DNA from: CAZQDP01 sp964592375
GTDB lineage: Bacteria; Bacillota; Clostridia; RUG12999
Length of the DNA: 46,345 nucleotides
NCBI GenBank assembly: GCA_964592375.1
Contig: CAZQDP010000007.1
Span: 1-46,345, forward strand
Direction of reading: 5' to 3'
The first letter of the stretch is position 1, and every line of letters starts with the position of its first letter. The notes beneath the pieces were generated by a model. That model had not been told where the DNA came from. It did no database searches and was given only the letters and a program-made list of their open reading frames with translations. A program made the position numbers and the translations under genes. Below are positions 16,588-24,571 of this stretch, piece after piece.

Positions 16588-16892
16588 AATGGAAAATTAG
16601 AATGATCAATAAGCATGCTATGAACTTAGCAAGTTCAGCTTCTATCTTTTTCTATTCGTTGAGCGTGTTTGATCTTTTTTCAAAAAAAATGAGGCCCCAA
16701 TGGCGATATATCTTTTCAATAGAAGAAAATACTTTTAAAATCATTCCCTTCTGCATGAAAATTATTGTATTGAAAGTGATTTTTATGCGGCATGCATGGA
16801 AAAGGTACTGCAAAAGCTTTCGCTTTGATGCAGCACCTTTGGGTGAAGCGGCAAGGGGGAATGAATGCAGCCACCTGCCACCTATTATTCTA
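16588..16892. other. Intergenic region with one long hairpin
   Basis: About 305 bp between converging genes contain no supported gene. An imperfect hairpin spans 16799-16842 (AAAGGT-CTGCA-AGC paired with GCT-TGCAG-ACCTTT). It lies about 50 nt after the antiporter stop and could mark that mRNA's end, though no T-run follows it. Confidence 0.45.
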
Positions 16893-17855
16893 TCATGCAC
16901 TTCCGGTAATCACGAAAAAGAGATAACTAACATATCCTCCAATGAGCAATATACCTTGAATACGCGCTAACTTGCCACTTATAATTGAGGGTACAACCGC
17001 TATCACCATCAGTGAGAGTGTAACCGGAATGTCGCGTAGATATGTCTGTGGTTGCACGAAAAGTGTTCCGCCGGCCACGAAGCTGCAGGAGGATAATATC
17101 AAGGTAATGTCAATAATATTTGCCCCAAGTACATTGCCAACAGAAAGGGCGGACTCTTTTTTGGCAATAGCCATCAGCGTTGTCACAAGCTCTGGAAGAG
17201 ACGTACCTACCGCCATGACGGCAATGCCGATAACACTTTCGGATATATTCACCGCAAGGGCAAGGATTTTTCCATTATCGACCAAAAGCTTTGCTCCCAT
17301 GCCAACACACGCAGCTCCTACAATGAACTTTGCGCTGTTAACAATAATGGCTAAAGTTGCTGGTGAGCATGCTTTTTTCTTTTCAATCTCTATCTCTGAG
17401 GGAGCTCCAACGCCTACAAAATTAATCACGATAAAAACGCCGAGCAAAGCAATTAGTAGGAGGCAATCTACACTGCTTACGCTACCATCTAAAATCAGAA
17501 GTCCAAGCATGAGTGTAGAGAACAGCATTAATAGCGCTTTTTTTGAAAAAGAATTTTTCAAAATTACGCAAGGCATTGCTATCGCAGATATACCCATGAT
17601 AAGTCCGATATTGCTTGTGACCGATCCTACCGCATTGCCCACGGCCATATCAACCGATTCTCCTGCTGTTGCAAAAAGGGACACCAAAAGCTCCGGCATG
17701 GTAGTGGCTAAGCTAACAATGGTAGCACCTATAATAAATTTTGGAATGCCTGTTACATCGGATATCCACCTTGCGGCATCCACAAATACATCTCCGCCGC
17801 CGATAACAAGCACAAGGCCTACTACAAATAAGAGCACAGGTATGGTGATTTCCAA
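16893..17855 (-). CDS. Calcium/sodium:cation antiporter family protein (YrbG-like)
   Basis: The 320-residue membrane protein has about ten transmembrane helices arranged as two inverted halves. Each half holds an alpha-repeat: ATIVSLATTMPELLVSL...GNAVGSVTSNIGLIMG in the first and AVGTSLPELVTTLMA...GNVLGANIIDITLIL in the second; the Glu in each PEL and the Asn/Asp residues form the ion site in known family members. It probably exports calcium or exchanges it for sodium. The start is TTG at 17855 with AAGGAAGG 9 nt upstream. It lies 64 nt after the ParB-like gene in the same direction. Confidence 0.9.
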   Translation of the reverse strand: MEITIPVLLFVVGLVLVIGGGDVFVDAARWISDVTGIPKFIIGATIVSLATTMPELLVSLFATAGESVDMAVGNAVGSVTSNIGLIMGISAIAMPCVILKNSFSKKALLMLFSTLMLGLLILDGSVSSVDCLLLIALLGVFIVINFVGVGAPSEIEIEKKKACSPATLAIIVNSAKFIVGAACVGMGAKLLVDNGKILALAVNISESVIGIAVMAVGTSLPELVTTLMAIAKKESALSVGNVLGANIIDITLILSSCSFVAGGTLFVQPQTYLRDIPVTLSLMVIAVVPSIISGKLARIQGILLIGGYVSYLFFVITGSA

Positions 17856-17919
17856 GTTGATAAACCTTCCTTTTTAGCACACCGCGGCGATGCGTGATGA
17901 GGCAGAATGCTTTGGTATT

Positions 17920-18747
17920 TTAACTGCTAATTGTCATATTTATCTCAGGTTTTGATATGCTAATCACGTATTCAATATGATTGTCGTATTCATTTTTGAT
18001 GCTTGTGGCTTGCATGCCGGCTTTGTTCATCATATCCACGGCTCTGCGAACTGTATTGGAAAATATACGATCGTCCGCAGGCGCACGACCTTGCTTTTGC
18101 TTTTGAGCAAGCACTGTGCCATGACATAGCTTCTCCACAAGTTCCCGTGCCTGAAGCACACCAAGCCCTTTATCGATGATGATATAAATTGCACTGACCA
18201 TGCTCTCTTCATCCGGTAGCTTCAATAGCACATCTGCATATTCCTCACAAAGTCCGTAATCACTCATCAGGTCTCGAACCTTGCAGGATAACCGCATGAG
18301 CTTTAGTTTGCAGGCTATCGCCGTTTGTGGGATACCAAGCTGCGTGGCAATTTCTTGCCTGCTCAATCCCTTCTCCATAATAAGCCACGTATACGCATTT
18401 GCAATGTCAAAGCCGCTTAAAGTTTCCTTTTGGCTGTTTTCCACAATGGCCGCCATCATGGCATCACTTTCCTTCATGGTGACAATCAAGCAAGGAACAT
18501 GGGTTAAAGCGGCCATTTTGGCAGCTCTAATTCGCCTCTCTCCTGCAATCACCTCATAGCCATTTCCTTTTCTGCGCACCGTGATCGGCTGTAGAACGCC
18601 ATATTTTTTGATGGATCCAATAAGCTCCTCCAAGCCATCTGCATCGTAAAATCTGCGAGGATGGTGCGAACATGGTTGAATTTCTGCAATCGGAAGCTGT
18701 TTTAACTTGTGACTTTTTTTTCTCTTTTGAAAAAATGTAAAAAACAT
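17920..18747 (-). CDS. ParB/Noc-like DNA-binding protein
   Basis: The 275-residue protein has the ParB N-terminal CTP-binding fold: HHPRRFYD (29-35), the GERRIRAAK box (69-77) and ENSQKE (103-108). A helix-turn-helix follows (LSRQEIATQLGIPQTAIACKLKLM, about 128-151), then a C-terminal dimer domain. It may be the nucleoid occlusion factor Noc or a second ParB; no parA gene or parS-like TGTTNCACGTGAAACA site was seen close by. The ATG at 18747 has AAAGGA upstream; an ATG at 18780 lacks a binding site and adds 11 odd residues. Confidence 0.88.
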   Translation of the reverse strand: MFFTFFQKRKKSHKLKQLPIAEIQPCSHHPRRFYDADGLEELIGSIKKYGVLQPITVRRKGNGYEVIAGERRIRAAKMAALTHVPCLIVTMKESDAMMAAIVENSQKETLSGFDIANAYTWLIMEKGLSRQEIATQLGIPQTAIACKLKLMRLSCKVRDLMSDYGLCEEYADVLLKLPDEESMVSAIYIIIDKGLGVLQARELVEKLCHGTVLAQKQKQGRAPADDRIFSNTVRRAVDMMNKAGMQATSIKNEYDNHIEYVISISKPEINMTISS

Positions 18748-19041
18748 TGGCTTCAATCCTTTCTTGCAAATGCGATCCATTTGGAATATATCAAATTATA
18801 CCATATAATGAATAAACATACCAAAATAAATCGTTCGTCATTTTTTTATGCTTGCATGTAAAAAAAAACCTGTTTTCTGACGATTACAGGAAGTTAAACA
18901 TGGTTTATTGGCGAATTTGAAAGAAAATGGGTTATGAAAGATGTTAGTAAAAAGAGAGAAGAAGCGTAAGAGATGTAAGAAAGACAAAAAAAGAAGAAAG
19001 GGATGAAGCTTATATCGTAAAAATGTACAAATAAGTCATTG
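18748..19041. other. Intergenic region, nothing clear
   Basis: About 294 bp lie between the dehydrogenase and the ParB-like gene. It includes the AAAGGA ribosome binding site of the ParB-like gene, a weak CCTGT/ACAGG hairpin near 18869-18892 and a purine-rich run (18920-19005). No gene or strong terminator is visible. Confidence 0.4.
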
Positions 19042-19779
19042 CTAAATCACAAATCCACCATTGGGGCTGAGTACTTGACCGGTAATATAATCAGCGTTGT
19101 CAGAAGCCAAAAACAAGATGGCATGCGCAATTTCCAGAGGAGTGGCAAATCTTTGTAGCGGCGTTTGTGTGATGAGCGCTTCTCGGTCCTCCTCACATAA
19201 ATCCTTATTCATTTCCGTATCCACAATCCCGGGCGCGATGCAATTCACTTGTATATGAGATGGGCCCAGCTCCTTGGCAAGCGCCTTAGTGAACCCAATC
19301 TGTGCTGCCTTTGCAGTGGAATAATGAACTTCCATAGAGGCACCCACCATCCCCCATATGGAAGATACATTAATAATCTTGCCGCTTTTCTGATTTAACA
19401 TGCCAGGAAGTACACACTTTGTGCAGTGAAACATGCCACCCACGTGCACATTCATCATCTCATCCCATTGATTGCCACTCATTTCATCGAATAACACTTG
19501 ATTCGAGATGCCGGCATTATTGACGAGCACATCAATAGCACCAAAATGCCTACTTACCTTCTCCACCATTTCCTCTACCTGCCCACGGTTTGATACATCC
19601 GCACAGCACACCATGGCTGCATAACCCTGCGCGAGAAGTGCCTCACAAAGCGCTTTTGCTTCGCACTCACTATGGCGGTAGTTAATCACTACCTGATATC
19701 CATTTTCGGCAAAAAGTCGGCTCGTAGCTGCCCCTATTCCTCGGGATGCGCCGGTTATCAGTACAATTTTTTTTTGCAT
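19042..19779 (-). CDS. Short-chain dehydrogenase/reductase (FabG-like)
   Basis: The 245-residue enzyme has the classical Rossmann SDR layout: TGASRGIG (9-16) for NADP(H), NNAG (87-90), and the catalytic Ser140, Tyr153 and Lys157 in YSTAK. Length and the ending GQVLSPNGGFVI fit the 3-oxoacyl-ACP reductase group, but no fab genes are nearby, so the substrate is unknown. The ATG at 19779 has AGGAG 7 nt upstream; the frame extends to 19944 but the added 55 residues precede the signature motif and cross the promoter. Confidence 0.9.
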   Translation of the reverse strand: MQKKIVLITGASRGIGAATSRLFAENGYQVVINYRHSECEAKALCEALLAQGYAAMVCCADVSNRGQVEEMVEKVSRHFGAIDVLVNNAGISNQVLFDEMSGNQWDEMMNVHVGGMFHCTKCVLPGMLNQKSGKIINVSSIWGMVGASMEVHYSTAKAAQIGFTKALAKELGPSHIQVNCIAPGIVDTEMNKDLCEEDREALITQTPLQRFATPLEIAHAILFLASDNADYITGQVLSPNGGFVI

Positions 19780-19822
19780 TTCACTTCTCCTATATAAAAG
19801 ACTTTTTGTCTTGTCACAGCAT

Positions 19823-19834
19823 ATTTCATGAAAT
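19823..19834. promoter_or_regulatory. 12-bp palindrome downstream of the dehydrogenase promoter
   Basis: ATTTCATGAAAT is an exact palindrome in the short leader between the promoter and the ribosome binding site. It could be a repressor site; no regulator is identified. Confidence 0.35.
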
Positions 19835-19849
19835 GGTTTCAATAAAGAC

Positions 19850-19878
19850 ATTATATCAAATAAAATGAAATATGACAA
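19850..19878 (-). promoter_or_regulatory. Promoter of the dehydrogenase gene
   Basis: On the minus strand TTGTCA (19878-19873), 17 bases, then TATAAT (19855-19850). It lies after the ribosomal operon terminator, so the gene is transcribed on its own. Confidence 0.75.
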
Positions 19879-19927
19879 TACAGCCCAAAAGTTTTGTTTG
19901 TTTACGTTATAGACCCATACTATACAG

Positions 19928-19974
19928 ACAAAAAAGCCACACAAAATGATAACAATTTTGATGCGGCTTTTTAT
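19928..19974 (-). terminator. Terminator of the ribosomal protein supercluster
   Basis: AAAAAGCC and GGCTTTTT arms with inner AAAAT/ATTTT pairing. On the minus strand the hairpin runs into TTTTTTGTC about 30 nt after the rplQ stop. Confidence 0.8.
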
Positions 19975-20005
19975 TGTTTAGATAGGGGATTTTGTTACAT
20001 TCCCT

Positions 20006-20350
20006 TTAGTCTACCAGCTCAATGATTGCCATTGGTGCTGCATCTCCACGGCGAGGTGAAGCTTTGATTATTCTTGTATATCCGCCATTTCTTTCTGCAA
20101 ATTTAGGTGCAGTAATATCAAACAGTTTAACGACAACTTCTCTCTTGGTAATATACCCCAAAGCCTGACGCTTTGCATGCAGGGTATTTGCCTTTCCAAG
20201 TGTTATCATCTTTTCTGCCATACAACGAACTTCTTTTGCTTTTGTTTCAGTGGTCATTATCCTGCCATGTTCAAGCAGGGAAGTAACCAAATTTCTAAGC
20301 ATCATTAGTCTATGAGCTGTAGGACGACCTAATTTTCTTGTGCCCGGCAT
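20006..20350 (-). CDS. rplQ: 50S ribosomal protein L17
   Basis: The 114-residue protein begins MPGTRKLGRPTAHRLMMLRNL, the conserved L17 opening, and ends with the usual PRRGDAAPMAIIELVD. L17 binds 23S rRNA near the tunnel exit. It is the last gene of the supercluster, 35 nt after rpoA. In many Firmicutes the energy-coupling factor ATPase genes follow rplQ; here a terminator and an unrelated dehydrogenase follow instead. Confidence 0.97.
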   Translation of the reverse strand: MPGTRKLGRPTAHRLMMLRNLVTSLLEHGRIMTTETKAKEVRCMAEKMITLGKANTLHAKRQALGYITKREVVVKLFDITAPKFAERNGGYTRIIKASPRRGDAAPMAIIELVD

Positions 20351-20385
20351 TACTCATCCCTCCTTATCGGTTATCAGTTTTCTAA

Positions 20386-21333
20386 TTATTCCTCTTCGCG
20401 GCGCAGGGCAAGTCCGAGTGCATTAAGCTTGCCTACAACCTCATCCAAGGATTTTCTTCCTAAGTTTCTTACCTTGATCATATCATCTTCCGTGCGGTTG
20501 ATTAAATCTTCCACAGTATTGATCGCAGCACGTTTTAAGCAATTGTACGCACGCACCGAAAGGTCAAGCTCTTCGATAATCATCTCCAGAACCTTTTCCT
20601 TTTTGCCTTCTTCCTTTTCAATGACAATTTCGGTGTTTTTCGCATTATCGGAAAGCTCAACAAAGAACTTCAAATAATCACTAAGGATCTTTGCGCTGAT
20701 ACTCATTGCCTCGTCCGGTGTAATCACGCCGCTGGTCCAGACTTCCATGGTAAGCTTGTCATAATCCGTAATCTGACCCACGCGAGTATTCTCCACCACG
20801 TAGTTGACACGGTGAACCGGCGTATAAATGGAATCAATATGAATGGTGCCAATATTATTGACAGGTCCTTTGTTGCGATCCGCAGGAACATATCCCCTGC
20901 CACGACTCACTGTGATTTCCATGCACAACCGCCCACCGGGTGCCAAGGTTGCAATATGCAAATCAGGGTTGATAATTTCAACGTCCGAATCAGTTTTAAT
21001 ATCCCCTGCGCAAAGCTCCGTATCGCCGACTGCATCAATTTTGAGGGTTTTAGGGCTTTCTCCATGAAGCTTTACAACAAGCTGCTTCATATTCAGAACG
21101 ATATCGGTAACATCTTCCTTTACACCGTCTATCTTCGAAATTTCATGCAAAATACCCTCGATTTTAATGGATGTAACCGCTGTGCCTTCCAAAGAGGAAA
21201 GCATAATTCTTCTAAGTGAATTTCCAAGGGTTATGCCATATCCGCGCTCCAAAGGTTCTACAACGAATTTTCCATATGTGCCGTCGGGACTAAGCTCCAC
21301 GCGTTCAATGCGGGGCTTTTCAATTTCTATCAT
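20386..21333 (-). CDS. rpoA: DNA-directed RNA polymerase subunit alpha
   Basis: The 315-residue subunit starts assembly of RNA polymerase and contacts activators and UP elements. The N-terminal domain (to about 230) has ERGYGITLGNSLRRIMLSSL, and the C-terminal domain (about 245-310) has the helix-hairpin-helix LKRAAINTVEDL...VRNLGRKSLDEV. AAGGAGG lies 7 nt before the ATG at 21333; the frame runs 14 codons further up, through that binding site, so the longer start is rejected. Confidence 0.97.
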   Translation of the reverse strand: MIEIEKPRIERVELSPDGTYGKFVVEPLERGYGITLGNSLRRIMLSSLEGTAVTSIKIEGILHEISKIDGVKEDVTDIVLNMKQLVVKLHGESPKTLKIDAVGDTELCAGDIKTDSDVEIINPDLHIATLAPGGRLCMEITVSRGRGYVPADRNKGPVNNIGTIHIDSIYTPVHRVNYVVENTRVGQITDYDKLTMEVWTSGVITPDEAMSISAKILSDYLKFFVELSDNAKNTEIVIEKEEGKKEKVLEMIIEELDLSVRAYNCLKRAAINTVEDLINRTEDDMIKVRNLGRKSLDEVVGKLNALGLALRREEE

Positions 21334-21398
21334 TCCTGACCCTCCTTTTTTAAGTTCTACTCTATTCTCACTCACTTTATGAGGGTTACAAAATACGA

Positions 21399-22025
21399 TT
21401 ATTTAGAGTAAAGTTCGACGATGAGATGTTCCTGGATAGGTAGCTCTATATCGTCTCTTTGTGCATATGCAAGCACCTTGCCGGTCATTGCATCTGCATC
21501 TAGGTCAACCCATTTTGGCTTTACTCTTGATGCAGTAGCCTCTAAATTGTTTTTGATTTTGTCAAGAGACATGCTCTTCTCACGCACACTCACAACATCA
21601 CCCGGTTTTACCAGAATAGATGAAATGGTGACTCTTTTGCCATTTAAATCAAAATGACCATGTCTGACTAACTGACGTGCTTCTGCGTGGGACACTGCAA
21701 AGCCCAATCTACAAACCACATTGTCCAGTCTGCTTTCCAAAATAGCCAAAAGGTTTTCACCTGTAATGCCTTTTTTAGAAGCTGCCATTTCAAAATATTT
21801 TTCAAATTGTTTTTCTAATACGCCATAATATCTTCTGGCTTTTTGCTTTTCACGAAGCTGCATACCATATTCAGAAACTTTCTTTCTTGACATGCCATGC
21901 TGCCCCGGAGCATACTGCCTTCTACCAATAGCGCATTTGTCGGTATAGCATCTGTCGCCTTTCAGGTAGAGCTTAAGCCCTTCCCTTCGGCAAAGTCTGC
22001 ATACCGCACCTGTATATCTTGCCAT
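21399..22025 (-). CDS. rpsD: 30S ribosomal protein S4
   Basis: The 208-residue protein starts MARYTGAVCRLCRREG. It has four Cys residues near the N-terminus (CRLC...CYTDKC) that bind zinc in the C+ form of S4, followed by the S4 RNA-binding domain (ESRLDNVVCRLGFA...ARQLVRHGHF.LNGK). S4 nucleates 16S rRNA folding. Start chosen at 22025 because the upstream ATG at 22043 would sit on the GGAGG site. In Bacillus rpsD is a separate gene; here it lies in the alpha operon as in many Clostridia. Confidence 0.97.
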   Translation of the reverse strand: MARYTGAVCRLCRREGLKLYLKGDRCYTDKCAIGRRQYAPGQHGMSRKKVSEYGMQLREKQKARRYYGVLEKQFEKYFEMAASKKGITGENLLAILESRLDNVVCRLGFAVSHAEARQLVRHGHFDLNGKRVTISSILVKPGDVVSVREKSMSLDKIKNNLEATASRVKPKWVDLDADAMTGKVLAYAQRDDIELPIQEHLIVELYSK

Positions 22026-22057
22026 AAGACTTAACACCTCCAATTAATATTAAACAA

Positions 22058-22456
22058 TTATACACGCCTTCTCTTTGGAGGCCTGCATCCGTTGTGAGGA
22101 ATGGGGGTTGTATCCTTAATAAGGCTTACCTCAAGACCTGCTGTCTGCAAAGCTCTTATTGCTGCTTCACGCCCTGAGCCAGGCCCCTTTACATACACTT
22201 CAACAACTTTCAGACCATGCTCCATCGCAGCTTTTGCAGCGGTTTCTGCTGCTGTCTGTGCAGCAAAGGGTGTGCTCTTTTTGGAGCCTCTAAACCCTAG
22301 CCCGCCTGCGCTTGCCCAGGAAAGTGCATTGCCTGCCGTATCGGTAATTGTTACAATTGTATTGTTAAAGGTACTGCGGATATGAGCCGCACCTTTGTCA
22401 ATATGCTTTTTTTCGCGTTTTCTGCGCGTAACCTTTTTCGTAGCAGTCTTAGCCAT
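22058..22456 (-). CDS. rpsK: 30S ribosomal protein S11
   Basis: The 132-residue protein has the conserved core AHIRSTFNNTIVTITD.AGNALSWASAGGLGFRGSKKSTPFAAQ and ends NGCRPPKRRRV. S11 lies on the 30S platform and helps shape the E site. It starts at an ATG behind GGGAGGG, 20 nt after rpsM. Confidence 0.98.
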   Translation of the reverse strand: MAKTATKKVTRRKREKKHIDKGAAHIRSTFNNTIVTITDTAGNALSWASAGGLGFRGSKKSTPFAAQTAAETAAKAAMEHGLKVVEVYVKGPGSGREAAIRALQTAGLEVSLIKDTTPIPHNGCRPPKRRRV

Positions 22457-22476
22457 ACTTACCTTTTCCCTCCCTT

Positions 22477-22845
22477 TTACTTCTTCTTGTTGGCCATGGT
22501 CTTCTTCGGTCCCTTACGGGTCCTTGCATTTGTCTTCGTCCTCTGGCCTCTTACCGGTAGTCCGCGTCTATGGCGCAGTCCACGGTAGCATCCGATTTCC
22601 ATTAATCTCTTAATGTTCAGAGCCACTTCTCTGCGAAGGTCACCCTCAACCTTACATTCTCTGTCAATGATCTCACGAAGCTTTGCTATTTCATCATCTG
22701 TCAGATCTTTTATCCTGGTATCAGGGTTTATGCCTGTTGCGCTAAGAATTTTGTTTGAGCTTGTTCTGCCTATACCAAATATATAGGTAAGGCCAATTTC
22801 AACACGCTTTTCCCTGGGTAAGTCTACACCCGCTATTCTTGCCAT
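22477..22845 (-). CDS. rpsM: 30S ribosomal protein S13
   Basis: The 122-residue protein starts MARIAGVDLPREKRVEIGLTYI and includes the helix-hairpin-helix GIGRTSSNKIL and the basic tail RGLPVRGQRTKTNARTRKGPKKT. S13 reaches from the 30S head to P-site tRNA and the 50S bridge B1. The frame extends ten codons upstream to 22875, but those lie on the AGGAGG site, so 22845 is used. Confidence 0.97.
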   Translation of the reverse strand: MARIAGVDLPREKRVEIGLTYIFGIGRTSSNKILSATGINPDTRIKDLTDDEIAKLREIIDRECKVEGDLRREVALNIKRLMEIGCYRGLRHRRGLPVRGQRTKTNARTRKGPKKTMANKKK

Positions 22846-22954
22846 TTTAGCCTTGCACCTCCTGTTAGTTTGCATAAGGGTTTCTTTTATATATCATAGC
22901 ATCAGGGTCCATAAGCATTTGGTGCTTATTCAGCCGCTCCCTGCCGCTTTGAAG

Positions 22955-23068
22955 TTATCCCTGTTTCTGTTTGTGCTTGGGATTGTCGCAGATTACCATA
23001 ATTCTGCCTTTTCTTTTAATGACTTTACATTTTTCGCATATGGGTTTTACCGATGGTTTTACTTTCAT
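22955..23068 (-). CDS. rpmJ: 50S ribosomal protein L36
   Basis: This 37-residue protein is easily missed because of its size. It begins MKVKPSVKPICEKCKVI and keeps the zinc ribbon Cys11, Cys14, Cys27 and His32. AAAGGAGG lies 9 nt before the ATG. It is placed between infA and rpsM, its standard position. An untranslated gap of about 110 nt separates it from rpsM. Confidence 0.95.
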   Translation of the reverse strand: MKVKPSVKPICEKCKVIKRKGRIMVICDNPKHKQKQG

Positions 23069-23111
23069 GTCTATTTACCTCCTTTAATATAGCAGATTCT
23101 TTTTGCCAGCT

Positions 23112-23141
23112 TGCAATTGAAATGTCGTTTTCTCAATTGCA
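23112..23141. other. Hairpin between infA and rpmJ
   Basis: TGCAATTGA (23112-23120) and TCAATTGCA (23133-23141) form a 9-bp perfect stem in the gap of about 200 nt between infA and rpmJ, an unusually long gap for this operon. It may affect mRNA processing. Confidence 0.4.
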
Positions 23142-23270
23142 GGCAACCACATCCGTGGCAGTGCCGCCGGCACGCAAACGCCGTTTATACTATGTGTCAA
23201 CCGATTTGTGGTTGTGGTGCAGCGCACCTGTCTTTCAAAAGTGTTATGCCTTTGAAAATTCTTATAGTAC

Positions 23271-23489
23271 TTACTTTGCCCGCCAAGTAATTCTGCCCCG
23301 TGTGAGGTCATAGGGGGAAAGCTCTATTGTAACCTTGTCTCCCGGAAGGATTTTGATAAAGTTCATTCTGAGTTTTCCCGATATGTGAGCGAGCACCTTG
23401 TGCCCGTTGGGCAGTTCAACCTGAAACATAGCGTTTGGCAATGTGTCAACTACTGTGCCTTCAAATTCGATGACATCTTCTTTTGCCAT
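23271..23489 (-). CDS. infA: Translation initiation factor IF-1
   Basis: The 72-residue OB-fold protein is the expected size, from MAKEDVIEFEGTV to the end RGRITWRAK. IF-1 binds the 30S A site and aids IF-2 and IF-3 in start-codon selection. It follows the KOW-domain gene by 12 nt, behind AAGGAGG. Confidence 0.98.
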   Translation of the reverse strand: MAKEDVIEFEGTVVDTLPNAMFQVELPNGHKVLAHISGKLRMNFIKILPGDKVTIELSPYDLTRGRITWRAK

Positions 23490-23501
23490 TCATTTCCCTC
23501 C

Positions 23502-23771
23502 TTAAAGCTTGCGGTATTTGTTGATTTCTTTCCGAAGCATCCTATTGGTCAGCGTTTTATTTTCAAGCGCCTGCAAAATATCGGCCGATACGACCCCCAC
23601 AAGGTGCAGGTGCTTAAACTTTTTTCTTTTGGGCTTTTCAAGCGGCCTTGTTTTTCCGTCACATATGAGGGCGTATTGCCCTTCCACAGCAGTCACAAGA
23701 AAATATCCGCCTTGATCATGACCCGCTGCCGATTGTATAATCATGTCCGGCAGCACCTCTATCATTGCCAT
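23502..23771 (-). CDS. KOW-domain RNA-binding protein
   Basis: The 89-residue protein resembles the L14e/KOW-type proteins found between map and infA in many Clostridia. The motif SAAGHDQGGYFLV and ICDGKTRPLEKPKRKKFKHLH is the conserved part. It probably binds rRNA or another RNA; its job is not established. GGGAGGA precedes the ATG at 23771 by 7 nt; a longer frame from 23804 would run through that site and is rejected. Confidence 0.85.
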   Translation of the reverse strand: MAMIEVLPDMIIQSAAGHDQGGYFLVTAVEGQYALICDGKTRPLEKPKRKKFKHLHLVGVVSADILQALENKTLTNRMLRKEINKYRKL

Positions 23772-23806
23772 GCCAAAGTCCTCCCGCCGGCCGGTGCCCG
23801 GCACTT

Positions 23807-24571
23807 TTATAAGGGCTGATCATCTGTCTGCGTAATGATTTCAGGTTGACCCTTGGTAATCACAATTGTATTTTCATAGTGAGCGGATAAAAGTCCGTCA
23901 CATGTGACCTCGGTCCAACCGTTTTTCTCAGTGCGAACATCGAATGTTCCTTCGTTTACCATAGGTTCTACCGCAATGGCCATGCCTGCAATCAATCTTG
24001 CTCCCTTGCCGGCACTTCCGAAATTCGGTACATCCGGTTCTTCGTGCAACTTTGCGCCAATACCATGCCCCACAAGCTTTCGAACAACAGAATATCCATG
24101 CTGTTCTACATATGTCTGCACTGCATTTGAAATATCGCCTATTCGATATCCCGGCGTTGCCTTTTCAATCCCTTTATAAAAGCTTTCTTTTGTTACATCA
24201 ATCAAATGCTGTGCCCTATCCGATATTTGACCAACCGGAAAGGTTCTGGCAGCATCCGCATGATAGCCCTCAAAGCAGGCGCCAATATCAATACTAATTA
24301 TGTCGCCTTCCACAAGCTTGGCGTTTCCCGGTATGCCGTGCACCACTTGTTCATTGATGGATGCACATATGCTTGCGGGAAATCCACGATAATTCTTAAA
24401 AGAGGGCGTTGCGCCACATTCTCTTATAAAGCTTTCTGCCATCTTGTCCAGTTGTGCTGTTGTCATTCCGGGTGCAACTGCGCTTTTCAAATGCATCAGT
24501 GCTTTGGCTACAATTTCTCCGGCTTTTTTCATTAGTGCAATTTCACCTAGGGATTTTACATATATCATCAT
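23807..24571 (-). CDS. map: Methionine aminopeptidase, type I
   Basis: The 254-residue enzyme removes the initiator methionine from nascent proteins. The five metal ligands are recognisable: two Asp in DIGACFEGYHADAARTF, His in VGHGIGAKLHEEP, and Glu in VEPMVNEG and near VTCDGLLSAHYE. Its ATG directly follows the adk stop (TAG-ATG-ATG), so translation is probably coupled. Either of the two adjacent ATGs could be used. Confidence 0.96.
   Translation of the reverse strand: MMIYVKSLGEIALMKKAGEIVAKALMHLKSAVAPGMTTAQLDKMAESFIRECGATPSFKNYRGFPASICASINEQVVHGIPGNAKLVEGDIISIDIGACFEGYHADAARTFPVGQISDRAQHLIDVTKESFYKGIEKATPGYRIGDISNAVQTYVEQHGYSVVRKLVGHGIGAKLHEEPDVPNFGSAGKGARLIAGMAIAVEPMVNEGTFDVRTEKNGWTEVTCDGLLSAHYENTIVITKGQPEIITQTDDQPL

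Noticed and set aside
16563..16970. A 135-residue frame after the long terminator
   Set aside because: It starts inside the hairpin, lacks a ribosome binding site, has irregular composition and overlaps the antiporter gene end.
16972..17877. A 301-residue open frame opposite the antiporter gene
   Set aside because: It mirrors the membrane protein's codon pattern on the other strand and matches no protein family; no binding site precedes it.
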